Assembly (NCBI GenBank): GCA_033720735.1
Contig: JAWWBX010000101.1
Location: 1-12,815, forward strand
DNA length: 12,815 bases
Reading direction: 5' to 3'
From: B8-G4 sp033720735
Lineage (GTDB): Bacteria; Bacteroidota; Bacteroidia; Chitinophagales; Saprospiraceae
Shown here: positions 1 to 6,071 of the stretch, piece by piece
Numbering within the stretch: the first letter of the stretch is position 1
Layout: every line of letters starts with the position of its first letter
Program-made: the position numbers and the translations under genes
Notes under the pieces: model-generated
The model's database searches: none
What the model saw: only the letters and a program-made list of their open reading frames with translations
Told to the model about the DNA's origin: nothing

Positions 1-69
1 AAGCCTTGCGCGCAGGCGGGCCACCACGTGGGCATGTTTGCTAGCCGTTGGCTGTTGGCTGTTAGGCAT
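1..69 (-). CDS. possible 5' end of a minus-strand gene running off the left edge
   Basis: An open minus-strand frame reaches the window edge. Its ATG at 69-67 gives a peptide beginning MPNSQQPTASKHAHVVARLR. In-frame GTG codons at 84 and 102 are alternative starts, and the frame is open back to a stop at 147. In another frame an ATG at 35-33 would begin MPTWWPACAQG, so the correct frame is undecided. A TAnnTTTG promoter element on the same strand at 138-131 supports a leftward gene. The first residues are encoded by the heptamer repeat, which argues that the true start could lie downstream of the repeat. No family can be recognised from so few residues. Confidence 0.25.
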   Translation of the reverse strand, partial: MPNSQQPTASKHAHVVARLRARL

Positions 70-77
70 TGGCAAAG
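43..77 (+). repeat. heptamer array, about five units (ggctgtt type)
   Basis: Units read agccgtt, ggctgtt, ggctgtt, aggcatt, ggcaaag. On the minus strand the unit is CCAACAG, close to the CCAACTG units found on the plus strand at 5015-5056 and 5261-5295. In all three places the array lies close to a gene start. Confidence 0.6.
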
Positions 78-130
78 CAATCACCTCATCGTCAACGAGC
101 ACATCTTGTATGTGCGTGCTTTGCAGGGCG

Positions 131-138
131 CAAAGATA
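131..138 (-). promoter_or_regulatory. candidate Bacteroidota -7 element (TATCTTTG)
   Basis: The minus strand reads TATCTTTG, a full match to TAnnTTTG. It points left, towards the possible gene at the window edge. No TTG-type -33 element is evident at the expected distance. The TTTGCG part also overlaps a CGCAAAG motif that recurs at 5165-5201, so the match could be repeat-derived. Confidence 0.4.
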
Positions 139-225
139 GATGTTTCACGCATTGCAGTACTTGGAAGTGGAGTGTAGTTTTCTCCGCTCCGGTCGAAATT
201 GGGAGGGACGGGCGTAGTCATTCCT

Positions 226-376
226 CGACTCGGTCGCTCTGCTCCCTCGCTCGGAATGACAAGCGACTCGGTGGCCTGCTCCCTCGCTCGGAATGACAAG
301 CGACTTGGTGGCTCTGCTCCCTTGCTCGGAATGACAAGTGACTCGGTCGCTCTGCTCCCTCGCTCGGAATGACAAG
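226..376 (+). repeat. four tandem copies of a 37-38 bp repeat
   Basis: Units are 226-263, 264-300, 301-338 and 339-376. Each begins near cgactcggt, passes through ctgctccctcgctcgg and ends in aatgacaag. They differ by a few substitutions and one missing base in unit 2. An inverted copy of the end motif, GTCATTCC, sits at 217-224 just before the first unit and can pair with GGAATGAC at 253-260. There are no unique spacers, so this is not a CRISPR array. The surrounding gene-free stretch 70-565 contains this array, the octamer array and the tig promoter, and otherwise shows no recognisable gene. Confidence 0.9.
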
Positions 377-450
377 AAATAATCGTATTGAAGTGTCACT
401 CAGAATAGTTTGCTGAGATACCAGACGCCAAACCCACAAACGGACAAACC

Positions 451-522
451 GAGTCACGGAGTCACGGAGTCACCAAGTCACCGAGTCACGGAGTCACCGA
501 GTCACCGAGTCACCGAGTCACG
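451..522 (+). repeat. nine tandem octamers, consensus GAGTCACC/G
   Basis: Nine 8-bp units run without a break; one unit begins AAG instead of GAG and the last base alternates between C and G. The array ends 9 bp before the tig -7 element. In a typical Bacteroidota promoter the -33 region would therefore fall inside the array. Confidence 0.93.
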
Positions 523-531
523 GACAATCCG

Positions 532-539
532 TACTTTTG
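532..539 (+). promoter_or_regulatory. tig promoter -7 element (TACTTTTG)
   Basis: TACTTTTG matches TAnnTTTG exactly and lies 26 bp before the trigger factor ATG. No TTG -33 element is visible, because that position is occupied by GAGTCACC octamers. It would be expected to drive tig and perhaps read on into clpP. Confidence 0.65.
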
Positions 540-565
540 CCGCCCAATTCACAGGAAAGGAGACA

Positions 566-1921
566 ATGCAAGTAGAACTGCAGAATATTGACGAGCTCAA
601 CGCCACCCTGACGGTCAAGATCGCCAAGGAAGACTACGAGAAGAAATACCGCTCGTCGCTGGAGGAATATCGCCGCAAAGCCCAGTTCAAAGGGTTTCGC
701 AAGGGGAAAACGCCACTGGGGTACATCCGCAAATTGTACGGACAGTCGGTGCTGGCGGATACGATCAACGACCTTCTGCAAAAAACAGTGATCGATCACC
801 TGAGCCAGGAAAAGGTCCAGTTCCTGGGACAGCCGCTGCCGGCAGAGGATCAGCAGCCGATGGATTTCGACACGCGCGACCTCCAGGACTATGAGTTCAA
901 GTTTGAGCTGGGACTGGCGCCGGAGTTCGAGCTGACCGGGCTGGATCAGACCGTATCGCGCCACGATGTGACGATCCCGGACGAGATGGTCGAGAAGGAG
1001 TGGGAGAATTACCGCCGCCGGCTGGGCAACATGGTGGATGTGGACGACGTGCAGGAAGACGATGTGCTCTATGTGCGCGCCCAGGAGCTGGACGGTGATG
1101 CGATCAGGGAGGACGGCTGGGAAGCGTCCTTCGCGATCAAGGTGGCCGAACTGGGTGACGAAACGATCAAGAACCAGGTTCTGAAGCAAAAGCCTGGTGA
1201 CACCTTCGACTTCGATATCAACAACCTGGAGTCAGGGCGTGATGCCGCTCACGTGAGAAAATACCATCTGGGCATCGATGCCGACACGGACCAGGAGATC
1301 TCCGACCGCTTCCGGGCCGAGATCGAGCGGATCCAGCGGGTGGAACTGGCTGAAGTCGACCAGGAACTGCTCGACAAGGTGTTTGGCGAGGGCAAGGTGA
1401 CCAGCGAGGAAGAGGCCAAAGAAAAAGTCCGCGAAGACATCAAGCGTCACTACGACCGGCAGGCCGATGCGATCATGTACAAGGAGATGCAAAAGCTGCT
1501 CATGGATGTGCATGACATCGATTTGCCCGAAGGCTTCTTGCAGCGTTGGCTCGACTCACGGCGTGAAGAGGGTGATCCTGAACCAACTGAAAAGGACCGC
1601 GAGGACTTCCTGCTCGACCTCAAATGGCAGCTGATCAAGGAAAAGATCGCCGAAGCCAACGAGCTGGAGGTGACCGAAGAGGATATCCGGGAAGGGGCGG
1701 TGCGCATGGTCTACCAGTACGTCGGCCCCTATACTGATCCGGCCAACGTCCAGCAACTGGTGCAGACTGTCCTGCAAAACCGGGATCAGGTCGAACGGAT
1801 TTCGCGGGAGGCCATGGCAGAGAAAATATTTGATGTACTGAAAGGAACGTTTAATATTGAGAACCAGGCGATCGAACTGGAGGCCTTCGAGGAGGAAGCG
1901 GAAAAGACGCTGAAGCGCTGA
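566..1921 (+). CDS. tig: trigger factor, ribosome-associated chaperone
   Basis: Trigger factor binds the ribosome near the peptide exit tunnel and shields nascent chains; family members may also have peptidyl-prolyl isomerase activity. The 451-residue product starts MQVELQNIDE and carries the ribosome-binding signature GFRKGKTP at residues 43-50, the same position as in E. coli. The middle region (about 150-250) corresponds to the PPIase domain but is poorly conserved, as I recall for Bacteroidota members. The acidic, helical C-terminal part (about 260-450) is the chaperone cradle. The frame is open upstream to about 410, but that extension is only translated octamer repeat. The ATG at 566 is preceded by AGGAAAGGAG (553-562), a purine-rich site unusually strong for this phylum. 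It is followed by clpP after 88 bp, the order usual for the family. Confidence 0.95.
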   Translation: MQVELQNIDELNATLTVKIAKEDYEKKYRSSLEEYRRKAQFKGFRKGKTPLGYIRKLYGQSVLADTINDLLQKTVIDHLSQEKVQFLGQPLPAEDQQPMDFDTRDLQDYEFKFELGLAPEFELTGLDQTVSRHDVTIPDEMVEKEWENYRRRLGNMVDVDDVQEDDVLYVRAQELDGDAIREDGWEASFAIKVAELGDETIKNQVLKQKPGDTFDFDINNLESGRDAAHVRKYHLGIDADTDQEISDRFRAEIERIQRVELAEVDQELLDKVFGEGKVTSEEEAKEKVREDIKRHYDRQADAIMYKEMQKLLMDVHDIDLPEGFLQRWLDSRREEGDPEPTEKDREDFLLDLKWQLIKEKIAEANELEVTEEDIREGAVRMVYQYVGPYTDPANVQQLVQTVLQNRDQVERISREAMAEKIFDVLKGTFNIENQAIELEAFEEEAEKTLKR

Positions 1922-1965
1922 TTATACAGCGTGAACGATTCGACACTCCGCTTGTTCACTATCCA

Positions 1966-1982
1966 CCGGTTCTGAAAACCGG
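1966..1982 (+). other. short perfect hairpin in the tig-clpP gap
   Basis: CCGGTT (1966-1971) pairs with AACCGG (1977-1982) around the loop CTGAA. No T run follows, so it is not a classical terminator. It may limit read-through or protect the 3' end of the tig transcript. Confidence 0.45.
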
Positions 1983-2009
1983 AACGCAGATTGCAGAAAC
2001 GATTACGAC

Positions 2010-2693
2010 ATGAATCAGAACGAATTCTATAAGTACGCGACCAGGCACCTCGGTATGTCCGGGGCGCACCTGGAAAAATACATGACCGGCGTCGGTCGTG
2101 AGATCACCGGCTTTACCCCGCACGTCATCGAAGAGCGGCAGCTCAACGTAGTGGGGATGGATGTCTTTTCACGCCTGATGATGGACCGCATCATCTTTAT
2201 GGGTGTCCCGGTCAACGACTATGTGGCCAACGTGGTCCAGGCCCAGCTGTTGTTCCTTGAATCGACCGATCCGAAGCGCGACATCCAGATGTTTATCAAC
2301 AGCCCGGGTGGCAGTGTGATCGCAGGACTGGGGATCTATGACACGATGCAGTATGTCTCGCCCGACATCGGCACGATCTGCACCGGGCTGGCAGCCTCGA
2401 TGGGCGCAGTCCTGTTGTGTGCCGGTACCAAGGGAAAGCGCTCCTGCCTGCCGCACGCACGGGTGATGATCCACCAGCCGTCAGGCGGGATCCAGGGGCA
2501 GTTTAGCGACATGGAGATCTATTACAACCTGAATAAGGAGATGCGCAAGGAGCTGTACGAGATCCTCAGCCATCACACGGGTCAGACCTACGAAAAGATC
2601 GAGGTGGACTGCGATCGCGACAACTGGATGCGGGCGGATGAAGCCAAGGAGTATGGCCTCGTAGATGAGGTTCTGAAGCGCAACGACGACTAG
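2010..2693 (+). CDS. clpP: ATP-dependent Clp protease proteolytic subunit ClpP
   Basis: ClpP forms the tetradecameric serine protease chamber that degrades substrates unfolded by ClpX or ClpA/C. The product is 227 residues. The catalytic triad is visible as Ser130 (in GLAASMGA), His155 (in VMIHQPSGG) and Asp204 (in DCDRDNW). The Ser-His and His-Asp spacings of 25 and 49 equal those of E. coli ClpP. The glycine-rich strand INSPGGS is at 97-102. The N-terminal region is about 20 residues longer than the E. coli protein, which is common in this phylum and may include a processed propeptide. The ATG at 2010 lacks an obvious Shine-Dalgarno; Met16 is a less likely alternative start. clpX follows on the same strand. 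Confidence 0.97.
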   Translation: MNQNEFYKYATRHLGMSGAHLEKYMTGVGREITGFTPHVIEERQLNVVGMDVFSRLMMDRIIFMGVPVNDYVANVVQAQLLFLESTDPKRDIQMFINSPGGSVIAGLGIYDTMQYVSPDIGTICTGLAASMGAVLLCAGTKGKRSCLPHARVMIHQPSGGIQGQFSDMEIYYNLNKEMRKELYEILSHHTGQTYEKIEVDCDRDNWMRADEAKEYGLVDEVLKRNDD

Positions 2694-2709
2694 GGGAGGG
2701 CAAGACCCT

Positions 2710-2717
2710 TATCTTTG
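2710..2717 (+). promoter_or_regulatory. candidate clpX -7 element (TATCTTTG)
   Basis: TATCTTTG is an exact match to TAnnTTTG, 20 bp before the clpX ATG and inside the 44-bp gap after clpP. It suggests clpX can be transcribed on its own as well as by read-through from tig-clpP. No convincing -33 TTG is seen. Confidence 0.5.
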
Positions 2718-2737
2718 CAGACCAAACCAGCAGGGTG

Positions 2738-3973
2738 ATGAAACCGAGTAATGATGATTATCGCTGTTCGTTTTGCGGGCGCGACAAAAATGAAGCGCTG
2801 ATCCTGATCGCCGGGATCGACGCGCATATTTGTGAAGTGTGCGTCGAGCAGGCCAACGAGATCATCGCTGACGAATTGCGTCCTGCAGGTGATGGTGAGT
2901 TCTCGTATACCTTGCCGGAAAACATCACCCCGGTCCAGATCAAATCCTACCTCGATGAATATGTGATCGGCCAGGAAGAAGCCAAGCGCTACCTGGCGGT
3001 AGCCGTTTACAATCACTACAAGCGGCTGCGACAGAAGAAAGTGGATGATATCGAGATCGAGAAGTCCAATATCCTGCTGGTCGGCCAGACCGGTACCGGG
3101 AAAACACTGCTGGCCAAGACGATCGCCCGCTTCCTCGACGTACCCTTCACGATTGTGGATGCGACCGTGCTCACAGAAGCCGGCTACGTCGGTGAGGACG
3201 TGGAGAGCATGCTGAGCCGCCTGCTGCAGGCGTGCGACTTCAATCTGGAGGCGGCCGAGAAAGGGATCGTGTACATCGATGAGATCGACAAGATCGCCCG
3301 CAAGAGCGACAACCCCTCCATCACGCGGGATGTGTCGGGCGAAGGGGTGCAACAGGCGATGCTCAAGATCCTGGAAGGCACCGTGGTCAACGTGCCCCCG
3401 CAAGGCGGTCGCAAGCACCCGGAGCAGAAAATGATCAAGGTCAACACCGAGAATATCCTCTTCATCTGCGGCGGTGCGTTCGACGGGCTGGAAAAGCACA
3501 TCGCACGCCGGCTCAACACCTCGGTCATCGGCTACAGCACCAAGGAAAAGCAAGTGGTGGACAAGGACGACATCTTCCAGTACGTCAGCCACCAGGACCT
3601 CAAGAACTTCGGCCTCATTCCCGAGTTGATCGGGCGGCTGCCGGTCCTCACGCACCTTGAGCCACTCAGCCAGGAGGATCTCGTGCGTATCATGACCGAG
3701 CCCCGCAACGCCCTGGTCAAGCAATACAAGCGGCTGTTTGAACTGGAGGGCATCAAGTTCCACATCACGGAAGGGGCCATCGAGTTTATCGCGGAAAAAG
3801 CCCTCGAATTCAAACTGGGCGCCCGCGGCCTGCGGTCGATCTGCGAGGCGATCCTGACCGACGCCATGTTTGAACTGCCATCCAGCAAGGACGTCGATCA
3901 TTTTGAATTGAATCTGCGTTATGCACGGGAGAAGCTGTCAAAATCCAAGCTCAGCAAGCTCCGGGCAGCCTGA
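2738..3973 (+). CDS. clpX: ATP-dependent Clp protease ATP-binding subunit ClpX
   Basis: ClpX is a hexameric AAA+ unfoldase that delivers proteins to ClpP. The 411-residue product has an N-terminal zinc-binding domain with Cys10, Cys13, Cys32 and Cys35, then the AAA+ module: Walker A GQTGTGKT at 116-123, pore loop GYVGED at 149-154, Walker B IVYIDEID at 177-184, arginine finger Arg300 in LIGRLP and sensor II GARGLRS at 361-367. The ClpP-contact loop reads IGY (264-266) where E. coli has IGF, a conservative change that, from memory, I think occurs in other Bacteroidota. A GTG lies directly before the chosen ATG and would add one residue. It is 44 bp downstream of clpP, its protease partner. Confidence 0.97.
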   Translation: MKPSNDDYRCSFCGRDKNEALILIAGIDAHICEVCVEQANEIIADELRPAGDGEFSYTLPENITPVQIKSYLDEYVIGQEEAKRYLAVAVYNHYKRLRQKKVDDIEIEKSNILLVGQTGTGKTLLAKTIARFLDVPFTIVDATVLTEAGYVGEDVESMLSRLLQACDFNLEAAEKGIVYIDEIDKIARKSDNPSITRDVSGEGVQQAMLKILEGTVVNVPPQGGRKHPEQKMIKVNTENILFICGGAFDGLEKHIARRLNTSVIGYSTKEKQVVDKDDIFQYVSHQDLKNFGLIPELIGRLPVLTHLEPLSQEDLVRIMTEPRNALVKQYKRLFELEGIKFHITEGAIEFIAEKALEFKLGARGLRSICEAILTDAMFELPSSKDVDHFELNLRYAREKLSKSKLSKLRAA

Positions 3974-4016
3974 TCCCGATTTGTAGTTGTCCCGACAGTT
4001 TGGAACACTCCACTGG

Positions 4017-4046
4017 TGATTTCCTGTAAATCAGAATGATATTTTT
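4017..4046 (+). terminator. possible weak terminator after clpX
   Basis: A 6-bp stem, TGATTT (4017-4022) with AAATCA (4028-4033), encloses the loop CCTGT. A T5 run follows about 9 bases downstream. The stem is AT-rich and the T run is displaced, so function is doubtful. Confidence 0.25.
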
Positions 4047-4050
4047 CATA

Positions 4051-4060
4051 TATTACTTTG
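4051..4060 (+). promoter_or_regulatory. near-match -7 element before the DoxX-like gene
   Basis: The sequence TATTACTTTG carries TA and TTTG separated by four bases rather than the usual two, 33 bp before the ATG at 4094. It lies in the 120-bp gap after clpX and is the best promoter candidate for the small membrane-protein pair. Confidence 0.35.
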
Positions 4061-4093
4061 TACGATATATCATTCACTTCTAAACAGTTGCTT

Positions 4094-4468
4094 ATGGGTA
4101 CGCTCACCAGTTTTGGCAAATACCTGTTTGCCATCCCCTTCGCGATTTTCGGGATCATGCACTTCATGAACGCCAGTGAAATGGCGGTCATGGTACCGTC
4201 GTGGCTACCGGCGGAGGAAGTCCTGGTGTATATAACAGGCCTGGCATTCATCCTGGCAGCCGTGTCGATCGTGATCGGCAAAAAAGACAAGCTTGCGGCT
4301 ACATTGTTGGGGGTAATGCTGATCATCTTCGTACTCACCATGCACTTGCCGGGCGTGATCAATGCGCCGGACGAGCAAATGATGCAGATGTCGATGTCCA
4401 ATCTCCTCAAGGACCTGATGCTGGGTGGCGCGGCCTGGATGTATGCACATTCGCTGGCACGAGATTAG
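4094..4468 (+). CDS. DoxX-like small integral membrane protein
   Basis: The 124-residue product is strongly hydrophobic, with four likely membrane segments near residues 7-27, 43-62, 67-86 and 104-120. It has the DoxX-type pattern GIMHFMN (20-26) followed by MVPSWLP (33-39), and a C-terminal KDLMLGGAAW (106-115). DoxX-family proteins are inner-membrane proteins of mostly unknown role; some are linked to thiol or redox stress responses, but nothing here identifies the substrate. The frame continues upstream to a TTG at 4058, but the ATG at 4094 begins the natural first membrane helix. The next gene, on the same strand, is also a small membrane protein. Confidence 0.75.
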   Translation: MGTLTSFGKYLFAIPFAIFGIMHFMNASEMAVMVPSWLPAEEVLVYITGLAFILAAVSIVIGKKDKLAATLLGVMLIIFVLTMHLPGVINAPDEQMMQMSMSNLLKDLMLGGAAWMYAHSLARD

Positions 4469-4470
4469 CA

Positions 4471-4540
4471 CTAAGGTTGAATGTTTAAGGTTCGGAGTTT
4501 TCAACACTAAACCTTCAACCTTAAACTTTAAACATTGCAA
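4471..4540 (+). repeat. AT-rich inverted repeat, copy 1 (GTTTAAGGTT / AACCTTAAAC)
   Basis: GTTTAAGGTT at 4483-4492 pairs with AACCTTAAAC at 4517-4526. Alternative pairings use AAGGTTGAA (4473-4481) with TTCAACCTT (4515-4523) and AATGTTTAA with TTAAACATT (4528-4536). A related element lies at 11981-12060. Both have the central string GTTTAAGGTT(C/T)GGAG and both end in TTGCA. This copy fills the whole gap between the DoxX-like and DUF2784-like genes. Confidence 0.8.
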
Positions 4541-4906
4541 CTTCTCGACATCCTGCTCACGACAGTACACGCAGCTGTTATCGTCTTCAACTGCGTCGGC
4601 TGGATCTGGAAGCGGACCCGCCGTTCGCATTTGTGGTGCATGGGGCTGACCGCTGGCTCCTGGTTTGTGTTGGGCATCTGGAAGGGCTGGGGCTACTGCT
4701 TTCTCACTGATTGGGCCTGGACCGTGAAACGCCAGCTGGGAGAAACGGACCTGCCGGCATCATTTATTCATTACGGCGTCCAGAAACTCGGTATCAACGT
4801 CGCGCCGCAGACGACCGACCTGGTCACCTTGATCGTCTTCGGGCTGTGTATCTGCTTCACGGTGTATGTCAACTGGATTCGAGGATTTAAGGATTCAAGG
4901 ATTTGA
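4535..4906 (+). CDS. DUF2784-family small membrane protein
   Basis: The 123-residue product has three probable membrane segments (about 5-25, 33-50, 95-113) and the aromatic, tryptophan-rich motif GYCFLTDWAW (53-62). This pattern, together with GWIWKRTRR (22-30), matches my memory of DUF2784 proteins from Bacteroidota. Their function is unknown. The only plausible start is the TTG at 4535: an in-frame TAA lies at 4529-4531 and there is no early ATG. That TTG sits inside the right arm of the upstream inverted repeat. The last nine residues and the TGA stop lie in an octamer array, so both gene ends are formed by repeat DNA. It may be cotranscribed with the DoxX-like gene. Confidence 0.7.
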   Translation: MQLLDILLTTVHAAVIVFNCVGWIWKRTRRSHLWCMGLTAGSWFVLGIWKGWGYCFLTDWAWTVKRQLGETDLPASFIHYGVQKLGINVAPQTTDLVTLIVFGLCICFTVYVNWIRGFKDSRI

Positions 4907-4938
4907 GGATTCAAGGATTCAAGGATTCAAGGATTCAT
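4875..4938 (+). repeat. eight tandem octamers, consensus GGATTCAA
   Basis: Eight 8-bp units run from 4875 to 4938, with variants ggattcga, ggatttaa, ggatttga and ggattcat. The first four units are translated as the C-terminus of the DUF2784-like protein, and the fourth supplies its TGA stop (4904-4906). The unit length equals that of the unrelated array at 451-522. Confidence 0.92.
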
Positions 4939-5014
4939 ATAGATTGCTAGTTACCAACTGCTGACAGCCTCCCGCACCCTCTATCCCTGAAGGGAAGGCC
5001 CTCCCGTTGTTTTC

Positions 5015-5056
5015 ACTGCTCATTGCCGATTGCCAACTGCCAATTGCTGGCTGCCG
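5015..5056 (+). repeat. heptamer array, six units (attgcca/actgcca type)
   Basis: Units read actgctc, attgccg, attgcca, actgcca, attgctg, gctgccg. It is the same family as the array at 5261-5295 and, in reverse orientation, the one at 43-77. Confidence 0.8.
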
Positions 5057-5063
5057 ACTCACA

Positions 5064-5092
5064 AATCTGCGCCATCTGCGGAATCCGCGAGA
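5064..5092 (+). repeat. 29-bp direct repeat, copy A
   Basis: It runs from aatctgcgcc to tccgcgaga and is identical to 5219-5247. Similarity extends upstream: both are preceded by gccgactca with a small difference in spacing. The two copies start 155 bp apart. Confidence 0.92.
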
Positions 5093-5164
5093 AAAGCACC
5101 TTGAACCTGCCAATGGGGTAGTCTGCCCCACAGAACCAAAGTTTACGGACTGGCACTTGTTTCA

Positions 5165-5201
5165 CGCAAAGACCGCAAAGGCTGGCGCAAAGCGCGCAAA
5201 G
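5165..5201 (+). repeat. four clustered CGCAAAG motifs
   Basis: CGCAAAG occurs at 5165-5171, 5174-5180, 5186-5192 and 5195-5201 with spacers of 2 to 5 bases. It lies between the two copies of the 29-bp repeat. Confidence 0.8.
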
Positions 5202-5218
5202 AGCAATAGCCGACTCAG

Positions 5219-5247
5219 AATCTGCGCCATCTGCGGAATCCGCGAGA
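5219..5247 (+). repeat. 29-bp direct repeat, copy B
   Basis: Identical over 29 bp to 5064-5092. Here it is followed by the second heptamer array and then truA. Confidence 0.92.
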
Positions 5248-5260
5248 GACACCGCCGTAG

Positions 5261-5295
5261 ATTGCTCATTGCTCATTGCTCATTGCCAACTGCCA
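5261..5295 (+). repeat. heptamer array, five units (attgctc then attgcca)
   Basis: Three attgctc units are followed by attgcca and actgcca. The array ends 14 bp before the truA ATG, so it must lie in the truA leader or promoter. Confidence 0.85.
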
Positions 5296-5309
5296 ACTAT
5301 CTTCACCCC

Positions 5310-6053
5310 ATGCGTTACTTCGTCGAATGCGCCTTCCTGGGCACCAACTACGTGGGCTGGCAAAAACAACCCAACGGCACGAGCGTGCAATCGGTGATCG
5401 AAGAGAAGATGAGCACCTTTTTGCGCAGCGATATTGAAGTAACGGGCTGTGGGAGGACTGATGCCGGCGTACATGCGCCGTACTACGTTTTTCATTGTGA
5501 TCACGATGATCTGCCTGATGACCTGTTGTTCCGGCTCAACCAGATGCTGCCGGAGGACATTGCCCTCAGGTCAGTCCGCCAGGTGTCCGAGGACGCGCAT
5601 GCCCGCTATGCCGCCATTGAGCGGTCCTATCAGTACGCGCTCACCTTTATCAAGGATCCGTTTCATTTGCAGACGCGATGCTACTACCCGCAGGGTAACA
5701 AGCTCGACTTCGATCTGCTGGATCAGGCATGTGCACTGCTGAAAGAATACCAGGCATTCAAGCCGTTATGCAAGACAGGTTCTGACACGCCGCACTACCT
5801 GTGCGATCTGCGGGAGGCCCGGTGGGAGAGGAGCGATGACGGCGCGACCTTTACGATCATCGCCAATCGCTTCCTGCGCGGCATGGTAAGGCTGGTCGTC
5901 GGGATGATGCTCAACGTGGGTCGGGGACAGCTGTCATGGGAGGAAGTCAAAACAGCCTTGGATACACAGGAGCCCCTGCCACGGGCCGATAGCGCGGCGG
6001 CGCACGGACTGCACCTCACCCGGGTGCGCTATCCGGATGGCATCTACGCTTGA
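5310..6053 (+). CDS. truA: tRNA pseudouridine(38-40) synthase TruA
   Basis: TruA converts uridines 38-40 of the tRNA anticodon arm to pseudouridine. The 247-residue product starts MRYFVECAFLGTNYVGWQKQ. The catalytic aspartate is Asp51 in GCGRTDAGVHA (46-56). Further family marks are RSYQY at 106-110, the CDLREARW strand (165-172), NRFLRGMVR at 187-195 and the C-terminal AAAHGLHL (229-236). The length is normal for the family. The ATG at 5310 matches the usual TruA start; the longer open frame upstream is only repeat DNA. The sequence actatcttcacccc just before the ATG resembles, but does not match, a TAnnTTTG element. truA is convergent with glyA, with only 18 bp between them. Confidence 0.96.
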   Translation: MRYFVECAFLGTNYVGWQKQPNGTSVQSVIEEKMSTFLRSDIEVTGCGRTDAGVHAPYYVFHCDHDDLPDDLLFRLNQMLPEDIALRSVRQVSEDAHARYAAIERSYQYALTFIKDPFHLQTRCYYPQGNKLDFDLLDQACALLKEYQAFKPLCKTGSDTPHYLCDLREARWERSDDGATFTIIANRFLRGMVRLVVGMMLNVGRGQLSWEEVKTALDTQEPLPRADSAAAHGLHLTRVRYPDGIYA

Positions 6054-6071
6054 GGGTATCTGATTGAGGTG

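Larger units (their letters stand above)
4907..5309 (+). other. gene-free, repeat-filled intergenic region
   Basis: I find no convincing gene here. The stretch holds the end of the GGATTCAA array, two heptamer arrays (5015-5056 and 5261-5295), a 29-bp exact direct repeat (5064-5092 and 5219-5247) and a cluster of CGCAAAG motifs (5165-5201). The frame of truA is open back to about 5007, but the extension is translated repeat. Confidence 0.7.

Noticed and set aside
226..376. CRISPR array
   Set aside because: The units are directly adjacent with no unique spacers, and no cas genes are present.
145..457. Several overlapping minus-strand open frames with proteins such as VIPSEGAERPS and HSERGSRATES
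   Set aside because: They are translations of the 38-bp tandem array in different frames, and no frame has a start context or family resemblance.
410..565. A 52-residue N-terminal extension of trigger factor
   Set aside because: It is translated octamer repeat (SHRVTESP type) and would include the promoter; the ATG at 566 has a good ribosome site and aligns with the E. coli GFRKGK position.
1966..1982. Rho-independent terminator after tig
   Set aside because: The hairpin is perfect but has no T run, and clpP follows closely on the same strand.
2690..3901. Long 403-residue minus-strand open frame opposite clpX
   Set aside because: It lies antisense to a clear ClpX and shows no recognisable domain; such shadows are common opposite GC-rich genes.
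5007..5309. A 101-residue N-terminal extension of TruA
   Set aside because: It consists of heptamer, CGCAAAG and 29-bp repeat translations; the ATG at 5310 begins the normal TruA fold.
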